DNA from: Chrysochromulina parva
Taxonomy: Eukaryota; Haptophyta; Prymnesiales; Chrysochromulinaceae
Direction of reading: 5' to 3'
Assembly (NCBI GenBank): GCA_002887195.1
Contig: PJAB01000664.1
Coordinates: 1 to 22,363 of the forward strand
DNA: 22,363 nucleotides
Part shown: piece after piece, positions 1-7,905 of the stretch
Position numbering within the stretch: the stretch's first letter is position 1
Layout: each line of letters opens with the position of its first letter
The notes under the pieces: generated by a model
What the model saw: only the letters and a program-made list of their open reading frames with translations
What the model was told of the DNA's origin: nothing
Database searches by the model: none
Made by a program: the position numbers and the translations under genes

Positions 1-548
1 TTGCTGCATGCCCTGTGCATCCCAAGGGTATCATGGTGATCCCCATGCTCTGGAGAATCCATGGGTATGTTGTTTGCATGCTGGTTGTCAAAAACCAAAA
101 ACTCCATATTCCCCCTTACTTTTTGGAGTGGGCGACATGGTGGGCGATCGGTCGAGCGCAGCGAAACGGATACGAAAAATGGTGCATGCGCGGTCGGACG
201 TGAGTATCTTTGTTAAGAATGGACGCCGTTTCGAACGGCCCGTTGCCCGGCCCTCAGACGAATAGTCGGGATCGACGGCCAAGTACTTTGTTGGCACGCT
301 CCACACAAAGGCGCACTATGCTCTATGGCACACGCCGTCTCGACATCTCCGCTGAGGAGAGCACGAGCGCGACGAGCTGCCTCCCTCGCGGCCGTCGACG
401 CGTTTACGGTTTACCGCGGACCGCTCACGCCGCAGCCGTGGCTCGTTCGGGCAAATACCAAGTAGGGTAAGCCCGCGCCCGCAAGGCGCGCCCGGGGGGG
501 CAGCTGCCTTGTTCGGCTGGACGCTTCCGCTGCCGCCGGGGCACAGTG
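1..548. other. 3' flank of the ferrochelatase gene, no recognisable gene
   Basis: This stretch lies downstream of the minus-strand ferrochelatase fusion. Open frames occur, for example 8-265 on the plus strand, but none resembles a family I know. The first 120 bases are noticeably more AT-rich than the rest. I see no RNA gene or mobile-element ends. Confidence 0.5.
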
Positions 549-2681
549 TTACATGGCGCCGGCGGCACCGGCAGCGGCTCGGTAGACGGCCACGATGGCC
601 TTGAGCGATGGATCGAGTGAGAGCGCGAGCGCGAGCGTGATCGCGGTCATCGCGATGCGCCCGTTGATGATCTCCGCCTCCTGCGTGAAGCCCCACGGCT
701 GCTCCTGCGGGACTAGCTGCAGCTGGTCCTTGGTGTACAGCCGTGTGTACTCATTGACCATATTGAGGGCGACGGGCGTGCCCGCGTTGATCTGCTGGAA
801 GGAAGGGCGCGACAGGTCGGGCAAGGCCTCCATGACTACCGTGGCGAGCGCCCCGATGAACGTCTCTTCCACGCCGAGGGTAGGGACGCGCACAAAGGAC
901 TGGATGCCGCACGCCGCCGCGACGCCGGCGAACTCGCAGTCCATCACGTTGAGGGTGGCCATGTGCTCGAAGACAAAGGAGATGGGCACGAGCACTAAGG
1001 AGCGCACTCCCTGGGCCGCAAGCCGCTCGATTTCAGACGCGGTCGACGGCTCGAGCCAGCGCAGCTGCTGCGGCCCGAAGGCGCCTGATGAGGGAGGCAA
1101 TCAGAGCTCATCAGCGGTCATCAGCGGTCATCAGAGGCTGCGGCCCGAAGGCGCCTGATGAAGGATGCGAGGAGTGGCCATTAGGGCACGCAGAGACCAT
1201 TGGGGCAAGCAAGAGGCCATTCAAAGGCCATTCGAGGCCATTCAAGGCCCTCAGTGGCCCTCAGTGGGACGATCGTACCTTGGTACGCGAGAGAGCGGTT
1301 GTTAGCGATGCCCATCGCGCCGAGCTCGTCACTCACCAGCTGCACGCACCGCTCGACCTGCTCCTGGTATGGGTCGCCAAGGTCGTCGACGTACTTGCGC
1401 GGCAGGCCCTGCGCCGTGTACAGCACGTGCGCCGTCCCCCGCGCATCGCGGGGCAGCGAGGCAAGCGTATCGGCGATGCCCTTGGCCGTCGCCTGCAGGA
1501 AGCCGGGCCGGTTGTACCACGCGGGCACGACGGACCTGTGGGGAAGGGGGAGGGCGCCGTGGTGAGCACGTGCATGCATGCAGTGGCCGGTTGTACCACG
1601 CGGGCACGACGGACGTTTTCATGGGGAAGCCCGGGTCCGTGTAGAGCAGTCGCTCGAGCACGCGCAGCGCCGAGCCCGACGTCGAGAGGGAGAACTGTGG
1701 GTACAGCGGCAGGATCACCAGCTTCTGGATGCCCTCCGCCTTCATGGCCTCGACGGCATCTTCGGTGAACGGCTTCCAGTAGCGCATCGCGATGAAGGGG
1801 CGCGCATCGACGCCTCGGTCAGCGAGCGCCGTCCCGAGCGCCTTCGCCTGCGCCTGGATCGTCGCTAGCTGCGGCGAGCGCCCGCCCGCGAGCCGCATCG
1901 ACTCGCGCGCCTCCTCGGCGCGTTCGCGCGCGATGAGCCACGCGAGAGGCCGTTTGAACGCCCATGAGATGGCGGGAGGCAGGGTGCGAATCTCCGGGTC
2001 GCAGAAGACGTTGTACAAGTACTCCTCGACGTCGTCGGGCGTCTCGGGCGCGCCCACCGAGAGCAGCAGCACGCCGACCGGCCCGTGGTCGGCCTCGCCG
2101 AGCGTCTCGAACTCGGAGCCCGACGGCGAATCGGGCACCATGGTACGGATCACGGAGGCGGCAGGCGGCTGTGCAGGCAGCATCAGTGAGTTCGACTCAA
2201 GCGTGAGCGAGCCGTCCTGGTTGACGGCCACCTTGTAAGACTTGATGCTCCTTTTCTGGCCACCCAGCTTGCCCATGACGCCGGCGGCAGCCTCATTCTC
2301 GATGCCGAGCGCACCAGTCACCCATTTCTTGCAGCTTCCGTCCTTCATCGCCCAGCAACTGTTGTGGAAACTGCACGTGAGCGTCACGCCGTCCGCGCCG
2401 TCGGCAACCTTGCCGCGCTTCATCGGAAGGCCGAGGTGAGGGCAGGTCGCGTCGACGGCGTAGTAACTGCCCTTGACCTTGGTCACGAGGATGGGTCCAT
2501 TGGGGCCGTCCACGACGGTCCTATCGTTCTCGGCGGGCGGCACGGGCACAGCAATGGAGCATGCGACGCTAGAGCGTGCAGCGGCGGCGGCGTGGCCGAA
2601 TGGCGGCACGCGCGGGCCCGCGCGGAAGCCCGCCGCGGCGGAGAGCAGGATGAGCGTCGCCGTCCGCGACGGCCTGGCCAT
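549..2681 (-). CDS. Rieske-ferrochelatase-CAB (light-harvesting motif) fusion protein
   Basis: Three exons, 2681-1615, 1535-1279 and 1084-549 including the stop, join in frame to 619 residues. ATG at 2681 opens a hydrophobic, alanine-rich leader with an FR/FG region, which I read as a bipartite plastid signal. Residues about 50-160 form a Rieske [2Fe-2S] domain: C80-P-H82 and C103-x2-H106 are the expected ligand pairs. Residues about 200-545 are ferrochelatase, with LLLSVGAPETPDDVEEYL, RYWKPFTEDAV and LVILPLYPQFSLSTSGSALR. Residues 577-587 give a C-terminal chlorophyll-binding (CAB/LHC) motif, ExEIINGRIAM, as in cyanobacterial and plant type II ferrochelatases. Ferrochelatase inserts Fe2+ into protoporphyrin IX to make haem. 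The usual catalytic His in the AHGLP motif is Gln here (TAQGLP), and the usual Glu in HIETL is Ala (HMATL), so normal activity is uncertain. The gene is divergent from eL20. Confidence 0.9.
1085..1278 (-). other. ferrochelatase intron 2 (194 nt) with family B 3' end
   Basis: The donor is CAAG|GTACG and the acceptor CTCATCAG|GCGCC; removal joins SLAYQ to GAFGPQQLRW. A 24-bp segment covering the acceptor and exon start (1068-1091) is exactly duplicated at 1138-1161. Between the copies are three CTGATGACCG-like decamers and TGATTGCCTCCCTCATCAG, identical to the end of prolyl-tRNA synthetase intron 1. Using the outer copy as acceptor would run into a stop, so the inner one is chosen. The 5' half carries GGCCACTGA and GAATGGCCT short repeats. 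Confidence 0.8.
1536..1614 (-). mobile_element. ferrochelatase intron 1 (79 nt): family A introner with 30-bp duplication
   Basis: The 30 bp at 1585-1614 are repeated exactly at 1506-1535. Between them is a 49-nt element that reads, in gene sense, ACTGCATGCATGCACGTGCT and so on, then a pyrimidine tract and CCCCACAG. Splicing from GTCCGT at 1614 to the CACAG at 1536 removes one repeat copy plus the element and restores MKT-SVVPAWYNRPGFLQ. The core recurs in prolyl-tRNA synthetase intron 2 and in the proline-rich gene. Confidence 0.85.
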
Positions 2682-3002
2682 AGGCGAGAGAAGGTCGAGG
2701 TCGCGCCCAGGGCAGCGCCTGGCGAAATGTGTTCTATTGATCTTACTCTCTGGGGATCGGCGCCGGCCTTGGGTGTCTTTCTCAAATGGATTCGGCGCTT
2801 AAAGTCAATCCGCCAATTTCCCCACAGCACGACCTCTTGGAGACGGAGACGTCATCGTATGCACACCACGCTCGGACACGCAGCGCTGCGAGCCCCGTCT
2901 GCCCCGCACTCCCTGTGCGTCCCGACCGCCGCGCGCGCCTGCCTGCAGCGTGAGTCTGACGCGGTCGCCCTCCTCTGCTGCATCCACAGTCGCTCAGCTT
3001 CA
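2682..3002. promoter_or_regulatory. divergent promoter region, ferrochelatase / eL20
   Basis: These 321 bp separate the start codons of the divergent ferrochelatase fusion and eL20. No clear TATA box or repeat is visible. It must hold both promoters and 5' UTRs, by position only. Confidence 0.45.
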
Positions 3003-3946
3003 ATGGGCAAGAAGGCTTCGGGTGCGCTGCCGACTGGGCAGTCGCAGTACCAGGTGGTGGGACGCTTCGTGCCCAATGAGAAGTACTCTGCGGACTCGGC
3101 CATGTGCAAGGTGTACCGCATGAACCTGTTCGCGAGGAACAACGTCGTCGCGCGCAGCCGCTTCTGGTACTTCATGGGCAAGCTGTGCCGCGTGAAGAAG
3201 GCCAACGGTCAGATCATTTCCATCAACAAGGTGCGCGCTCTCTCCTGCCAACACGATCGCCGCCGCAGCAAGATGCTCGGAGCTCCACCCAGCGCGCAGC
3301 ATGGGGCCGCAGCCAGCCGGCGGGTGCGGCGTGCGACAGCAGCCGCCGCAACGTGGCTGCCGATAGCGGATGCTGTGGCTGAGGACGTGGTGGCGGCGCA
3401 ACGAGTTGGGAACGCTGGCGACTTTCGTGGAGCTCGCCATGGCAGGCCGTTCGGCAGTGCCAGGTTGTGCGGACACCATCATCGGGCCCGCTGCCGCCGC
3501 ATCGGGCAGATGGTCATCAGCGCCATGCCGTCCGTACTCGCAACCCTTTGTCTTTGCTTGTGGCGCTCACCGCAAGCGTGTGCGCCCCCGCCCCGTCCGC
3601 CGCGCAGATCTATGAGAAGAGCCCGCTCAAGGTCAAGAACTTTGGCATCTGGTTCCGCTATGACTCGCGCACGGGCACTCACAACGCGTACAAGGAGATC
3701 CGCGAGATGTCGCTCACCGCTGCCATCAACATGATGTACATGGACATGGCAGGCCGCAGCCGCGCTAAGTCGAAGGCCATCCAGATCCTCAAGACGGCCG
3801 AGCTGAAGCCGGAGGAGTGCAAGCGCGCCGACGTCAAGCAGTTCCACTCGCAGTCCATCCGCTTCCCGCTGCCGCACAGGGTGGCGAAGATTGCCAAGAA
3901 GTACCGGACGACCTTCAAGGCGGCGCGCCCGACCACCTTCTGCTAA
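3003..3946 (+). CDS. RPL18A: 60S ribosomal protein eL20 (L18a)
   Basis: Exon 1 is 3003-3230 and exon 2 is 3608-3946, giving 188 residues; the human protein has 176. Family hallmarks are clear: QYQVVGRFVP, RNNVVARSRFWYFMGKL, EKSPLKVKNFGIWFRYDSR and GTHNAYKEIREM, then VKQFHSQSIRFPLPHRVAK and a final TTFKAARPTTFC. The protein is a structural component of the large cytosolic ribosomal subunit. ATG at 3003 opens MGKKASG, the conserved start. The intron sits at phase 0 between SINK and IYEKSP, exactly where the family sequence is continuous. The gene is divergent from the ferrochelatase fusion and convergent with the antiporter gene. Confidence 0.97.
3231..3607 (+). other. eL20 intron (377 nt)
   Basis: The donor is AACAAG|GTGCGC and the acceptor a C-rich tract ending GCCGCGCAG|ATC. 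It is the longest intron seen here, lacks the flanking duplications found in the other genes, and looks like an older conventional intron. I looked for a snoRNA (C/D boxes) and could not support one. Confidence 0.9.
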
Positions 3947-4383
3947 GCTGTAAGCAAGACTGCGCTCTCCATTTTTAGTATGCCCTAGAACGGGGCGTGC
4001 TTGCGTTTTAGTGTGCCTGGTCTAATAAGTTCACTCTTTTCTCAAGAGCTCCGCTCCTCTATATGAAAAACCCCACTGAGGGTCAGGTGTGTGACTGTGA
4101 GAACATTCGGATATCCGGATATCGCGTCGGGCTCGGGGTCCCGCGCCGCCGCGCGGGTCACCGTGACCGTCCGAGTCGGTTCAGTGTCGTAATTATGGTA
4201 ATTATGTCGTAATCCGCCTAGCCGGTAGCTACGCCAGCGGCGCGACGATCTCGAGCCGCCCGATGAAGATCGAGAGGGACGACGTATCGGCCTGGTATCG
4301 GCACCATCGGCGATTCGTCAAAATAAAGCGCTCGGCCGCCCCTCATCCGCTATCGGCATCGAAAATAAAGCGCTCGGCGCCCC
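3947..4383. other. convergent intergenic region with tandem and palindromic repeats
   Basis: This separates the 3' ends of eL20 and the antiporter. It contains a perfect palindrome GATATCCGGATATC (4110-4123), repeated GTAATTATG-type words near 4187-4212, and the first unit of a 42-bp tandem repeat described separately. No gene is visible. Confidence 0.6.
4110..4123. repeat. 14-bp perfect palindrome
   Basis: GATATCCGGATATC is self-complementary over its whole length. It lies between two convergent 3' ends; no function is assigned. Confidence 0.6.
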
Positions 4384-4402
4384 TCATCCGCTATCGGCAT
4401 CG
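4320..4402. repeat. 42-bp tandem duplication over the antiporter stop codon
   Basis: 4320-4361 and 4362-4402 are almost identical, differing by one base indel. Each starts AAAATAAAGCGCTCGG and ends CTATCGGCATCG. The second copy includes the stop and last codons of the antiporter on the minus strand, so the first copy is a duplicated gene end lying just downstream. Confidence 0.9.
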
Positions 4403-6042
4403 GAGGCTCGCCGGATGTCAGGCGAGTCCGCCGCTTCCGCAAATTCCACCATCGAGTCGCGACTGCCAAGCAACGGGCGGTGTGCCGGGCGGCGCGCAAA
4501 GGGACTCAACGCGTGCGCCTCGCCAGCGTACGTGAGCGCCGCCTTGAGCAGCGGCGGCCCGACGATCTGGGTCAGGAGGACGGACGAGATCAGGGGCGCC
4601 TGGAGAGCGGGCCCCCATGTGGGGAAGACGGCGGCGAGCTCATCTGTCAACCCGAGGGTGATGCCCGCCTGCGTCACGTAGGCCGCCCAGCCATAGCACT
4701 GCACGCCCGCGCACGTGGACTCTGCCGGCCCGCTGTGCCCGCGACGGCGCTCCTCGTCCGGACGTTCGCCCACGCACACTGCATGCCGGGCCGCGAGCGC
4801 CACGCCCGTGTAGTTTCCCACAAAGATGCCGAGCGCGCGCGAGTAGAAGACGGTGACCGCGAACGGCCACGCGAGCCGGAGCTGGTGCACGCGCATGGCG
4901 GTGCCCGTCGTAAAGAAGAAGAAGGCGATCAGTGGGGGCAGGCAAGTGTTCAGAAGCCGTCGGAGTTGGGTGCGCCGCCGGAGCACATTGCACAACCAAA
5001 AGCCCCCCACCATGCATGCAAGCATGGGCTCGAGGCGCAAGCTGTCCACGTTCGGCCACGGCGCGTGGTAGAGCCACAGGCTGAGCATGGTCGCCAGCCG
5101 CTTGAGAAGCGCCTCGGCGCCGAATGCGTACCCACCCAGCACAAGCAGCAACGCCGGCTGCGCCGCCGAGCGCACCCACCCTGACACGCTCTCGACCTTC
5201 TCCTCGTCCTCCTCCTCGCCTTCGCTCGCTCTCGTGCTCGGCGGGGGCGAAGGCGCGTCGTACTCCTCCGCCCAGACAGCAGCAACAGGGGCCCGCGTGG
5301 CGCCATGTTGGGCTCGGCCGTGGCCGCGGAGCTCGTCGAGGTCGAGGATCGGGAGGCAGAGGTAGGCGAGCGCGATGCCGTGCACCACCGACAGCCCGAT
5401 TTGGATGGCGACCGTCGAGCAGAAGGAGATGATCGTGCCCTCGAGCGTCATGACAGCACGTGTCGATTGAAGGACGTGTCCGCTGTAAAGCACGTGCGCG
5501 AGCTCGCAAGCCGCAGTGAAGAGCAAGATCACGAGCACGTCCGACACCATCGTTACCGAGAGCATGGTCGTCGTCAAGGGCCCCTCGGCCTGCAGCTCGC
5601 TCACAATGGCCATCGCCGACGAGGGCGACCGGCCGACGGCCACAACCGCGGCGAGCATCGCCTGCACGCGCCGCAGATTGGCATCGGCGACCGAGTTGCC
5701 GCTGCCCGCCTGGCTCGCCAGGGTATCACCGACAAGTACGAACGCTGTGAAGACGCATGCGATGGTGAAGAGCGTGATCATGCACGATATGTACGCAATG
5801 GAGCGCGCGTTACGTCGAAGCTCCGCCACGACGAGCTCGGAACCCGCTGCAAGCGTGATGCAAGCTAAAGCCGCATTGTGCGCGGGCGCAAAGATGGACG
5901 GCATGCGCGTGCCTGAGAGCAACTGCGTGAGCAGCCCGATCAGCAGGTGCATCGTGATGACTGGCTGTCCCGACCACCGGCTCAGAGGCGGCGCGAGCAG
6001 CAACGCGACCCCGAATCCTGCGATGGGCGCGACTGAATCCAT
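4384..6042 (-). CDS. CPA2-type monovalent cation/H+ antiporter
   Basis: A single open frame of 552 residues begins with ATG at 6042 (MDSVAPIAGFG). About a dozen hydrophobic segments are spread over two blocks separated by an acidic loop (SEGEEEDEEKVESVS, about residue 265). Family signatures of the KefB/CPA2 Na+(K+)/H+ exchanger fold are seen: AGSELVVAELRRNAR, and GRSPSSAMAIVSEL followed by SVTMVSDVLVILLF, which corresponds to the usual 'SP..A...REL...LND...I.LF' region. Such proteins exchange K+ or Na+ for protons across organelle or plasma membranes. No regulatory TrkA-N domain is attached. The asparagine common in the LND motif is Ser here (VSD). The exact ion cannot be told from sequence. 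Confidence 0.85.
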   Translation of the reverse strand: MDSVAPIAGFGVALLLAPPLSRWSGQPVITMHLLIGLLTQLLSGTRMPSIFAPAHNAALACITLAAGSELVVAELRRNARSIAYISCMITLFTIACVFTAFVLVGDTLASQAGSGNSVADANLRRVQAMLAAVVAVGRSPSSAMAIVSELQAEGPLTTTMLSVTMVSDVLVILLFTAACELAHVLYSGHVLQSTRAVMTLEGTIISFCSTVAIQIGLSVVHGIALAYLCLPILDLDELRGHGRAQHGATRAPVAAVWAEEYDAPSPPPSTRASEGEEEDEEKVESVSGWVRSAAQPALLLVLGGYAFGAEALLKRLATMLSLWLYHAPWPNVDSLRLEPMLACMVGGFWLCNVLRRRTQLRRLLNTCLPPLIAFFFFTTGTAMRVHQLRLAWPFAVTVFYSRALGIFVGNYTGVALAARHAVCVGERPDEERRRGHSGPAESTCAGVQCYGWAAYVTQAGITLGLTDELAAVFPTWGPALQAPLISSVLLTQIVGPPLLKAALTYAGEAHALSPFARRPAHRPLLGSRDSMVEFAEAADSPDIRRASDADSG

Positions 6043-6075
6043 GGTCCCGCTCGTTCGTCTTCTATGAACACACAA

Positions 6076-6161
6076 GACAAGTCAAGTCAATTCAAGGCTT
6101 CCGTATGGTTGTCTGTTGTTTACTTGACTTGAAGTCAAGTCACTTGACTTGACTTGACTTG
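6076..6161. repeat. (ACTTG)n pentanucleotide cluster upstream of the antiporter
   Basis: Repeats of CAAGT/ACTTG occupy the region just upstream of the antiporter start. They include an almost perfect inverted repeat ACTTGACTT-g-AAGTCAAGT (6122-6140) and then a direct run at 6141-6161. A similar run lies in front of the golgin gene at 9610-9642. Confidence 0.85.
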
Positions 6162-6263
6162 AACACACACGTCACGTAACCGGCCCCCCACTACTCGTCT
6201 TCACAGCTCCATTATGTGGAAGGGTGACGATACCCCGCCTGTCTTTTCCCGCGAAAACATGTG

Positions 6264-6602
6264 CCTCCTTCACACCCCGTTCTATGAATAGGCTACCGGT
6301 ACACAGTACTCTCTCGTGCTCGCCCTGTTTTTGCTCGAGTCGCACAAACAAAGCGCAGCAACATGCGCCGATTCGGGGTTGCTGTTCTCGTGATGCAGCT
6401 GCCGTCATCTGTCGGCAAGCGTGGGACTGTGCAGGCTTGCCGAATCCCCATGCCGTGGAGATTTGCAATTATTGTTATGAAAGCTGTTCGGGTTGGGGTT
6501 GGGAGCGCAGAGAGCTCGAGCGATTCCGTCGCAGTTCTTCGAGGGATAATGGCAGTTCTTTTGGTGCCGACTTACGTCGTCAGGTGTGCCGCCTTGGAGT
6601 GA
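6264..6602 (+). pseudogene. truncated duplicate of the selenoprotein promoter and 5' coding end
   Basis: 6264-6430 matches 7818-7973 closely: the same promoter words, TATGAATA (6283) in place of TATAAATA, the same 5' UTR, and the same first 23 or so codons from ATG 6363 (MRRFGVAVLVMQLPSSVGKR). Right after the match ends, 6431-6453 equals 8281-8303 of the selenoprotein gene exactly. The copy therefore looks like one that lost the segment corresponding to 7974-8280, which carries the CPAU motif and the redox domain. The frame then runs on with unrelated sequence to a stop at 6602, about 79 residues in all, overlapping the end of the minus-strand orphan gene. It could still be transcribed, but no functional domain is left. 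Confidence 0.7.
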
Positions 6603-7654
6603 AGGACGTAGCCCGCAGAGTTGGTGTTGAGAATCACACGCCCATGAAGGCCAGCAGCCTCAAAGAGTTGCGGGAGCGATGCCGCTCTCTCGGCGTCAAG
6701 CACATGGGCCTGTCCTCGCGCGACGTGCAGCAGAGCGCGGTCAACTTCCTCAAGGAGGGCGGCAGTCGGCAACTCGTAGAGCACAGCCATGACACGAGTT
6801 GCTCCGTCGCGAAGAGGGTGCTCGAAGACTGTTAGGGTACAGCACAATTCGACGAACGCCGAGGGTAGAGCTGCGGATGCGCGGTCGGGGGGAAGCCGTT
6901 CTGTGTCGAGAGAGAGGAACATAGAAGCGCCTCCGCCTTCTTCCTCCTTGTTCGGTGACGGGGATGGCAAGGGACGCCAAACGAAGCAGTTCCCGCCGCC
7001 GAGTGGGACTTCAGTAGCCTGCAGCACAGGCTCCAAAATGCGCTCCACCAATCCCGCGTTCGGAGTTCCTAGCTGCAGAGACCGTGGCCGCCTGATACTC
7101 TGCAACGCAGGACTCATGACGGCCGCGTGCCCGTCGAGGTAGTCGCGACTCCCGGCGTGCTCCACAAACGCGCGCTCGTCAAGGTACACCTCGGTGAGCT
7201 CGATGATGCACGCTTGGCGGTTCAGCAGTTCTGGTGGAAGGGGAGCGTCGGTGGGCAAGGAAAGGAGCGCCACGTCAACACCCTTCTTCTTTAGCTCAGC
7301 GTGAACAGCGGGCGCGGGGACGCCTCTGGAGAGTTTGCGGGAGGCATCCATCAGCGCGGGAAAGTTCCCCACCGTTGTTGGGGGCGGTGGGCAGAGGTCG
7401 TCGTCACAGCTGGATAATCTGAAGAAGTAGACTGGCACGCATGGAGTGTTGCGGTGGGTCGCCGCAGCGCACAAGGAGAGACCTCTCAAGAGTTCTGTGG
7501 CAGCCTCGCGCGAAGGAGTCTCCCAAAAGACGTGAAGCATAAATGCCTCGCCGGCAAAGTACACAGTCTTCCCCTTGGGCTCCGAGAGGAGAGCATCGAA
7601 AGAAGTCGGGGCCTTGTAGGAACTCCTGGTGGTTGTACCGTCGTCGGCGCTCAT
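6572..7654 (-). CDS. uncharacterised 360-residue protein
   Basis: I do not recognise this protein. ATG at 7654 (MSADDGTTTRSSYKAPTSF) is chosen because the open frame further upstream only overlaps the selenoprotein 5' end. The N-terminal third has alternating strand/helix character (VYFAGEAFMLHVFWETPS). There is a proline-rich loop DDDLCPPPPTTVGNF and a central ELTEVYLDERAFVEHAG region. A basic/glycine linker with NKEEEGGG follows, then a C-terminal half with FVELCCTLTVFEHPL. No signal peptide or membrane segment is obvious, so it is probably soluble. It sits between a selenoprotein gene and its truncated duplicate, and shares a 251-bp divergent promoter region with the selenoprotein. Long open frame and non-repetitive composition support a real gene. 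Confidence 0.65.
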   Translation of the reverse strand: MSADDGTTTRSSYKAPTSFDALLSEPKGKTVYFAGEAFMLHVFWETPSREAATELLRGLSLCAAATHRNTPCVPVYFFRLSSCDDDLCPPPPTTVGNFPALMDASRKLSRGVPAPAVHAELKKKGVDVALLSLPTDAPLPPELLNRQACIIELTEVYLDERAFVEHAGSRDYLDGHAAVMSPALQSIRRPRSLQLGTPNAGLVERILEPVLQATEVPLGGGNCFVWRPLPSPSPNKEEEGGGASMFLSLDTERLPPDRASAALPSAFVELCCTLTVFEHPLRDGATRVMAVLYELPTAALLEEVDRALLHVARGQAHVLDAERAASLPQLFEAAGLHGRVILNTNSAGYVLHSKAAHLTT

Positions 7655-7817
7655 GGAGGGGGTGGGGAGTTGGGGGTGAATAAGTGCCTCGGATGAGAGG
7701 ATGAGCGCTATGCCATTGTGGTGGCGGTTCGCACAAGCGCGTCTCGTGACTCCCAAAAGAGGAAGTACGATGATGGCTTGACGAAACATGTCCCCGCACT
7801 TCTTTTCCGGCGCCGTA

Positions 7818-7905
7818 CCTCCTTCACACCCCGTTCTATAAATAGCTACTCTCTTCGTGCCTGCACCCTGATTTTGCTCGAGGGGCACAATCAAAGCGCA
7901 GCAAC
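7818..7905 (+). promoter_or_regulatory. TATA-type promoter and 5' UTR of the selenoprotein gene
   Basis: TATAAATA at 7837-7844 lies 62 bp before the ATG at 7906. The whole segment from CCTCCTTCACACCCCGTTCT onward is duplicated at 6264-6362, where the box reads TATGAATA. It is one of the few convincing TATA boxes in the window. Confidence 0.65.

Noticed and set aside
3231..3607. snoRNA inside the ribosomal protein intron
   Set aside because: No convincing C/D or H/ACA box arrangement was visible by eye.
4991..5030. Family A-like CATGCATGCAAG word in the antiporter
   Set aside because: Only about 12 bp match; the sequence encodes a normal membrane segment and has no flanking duplication.
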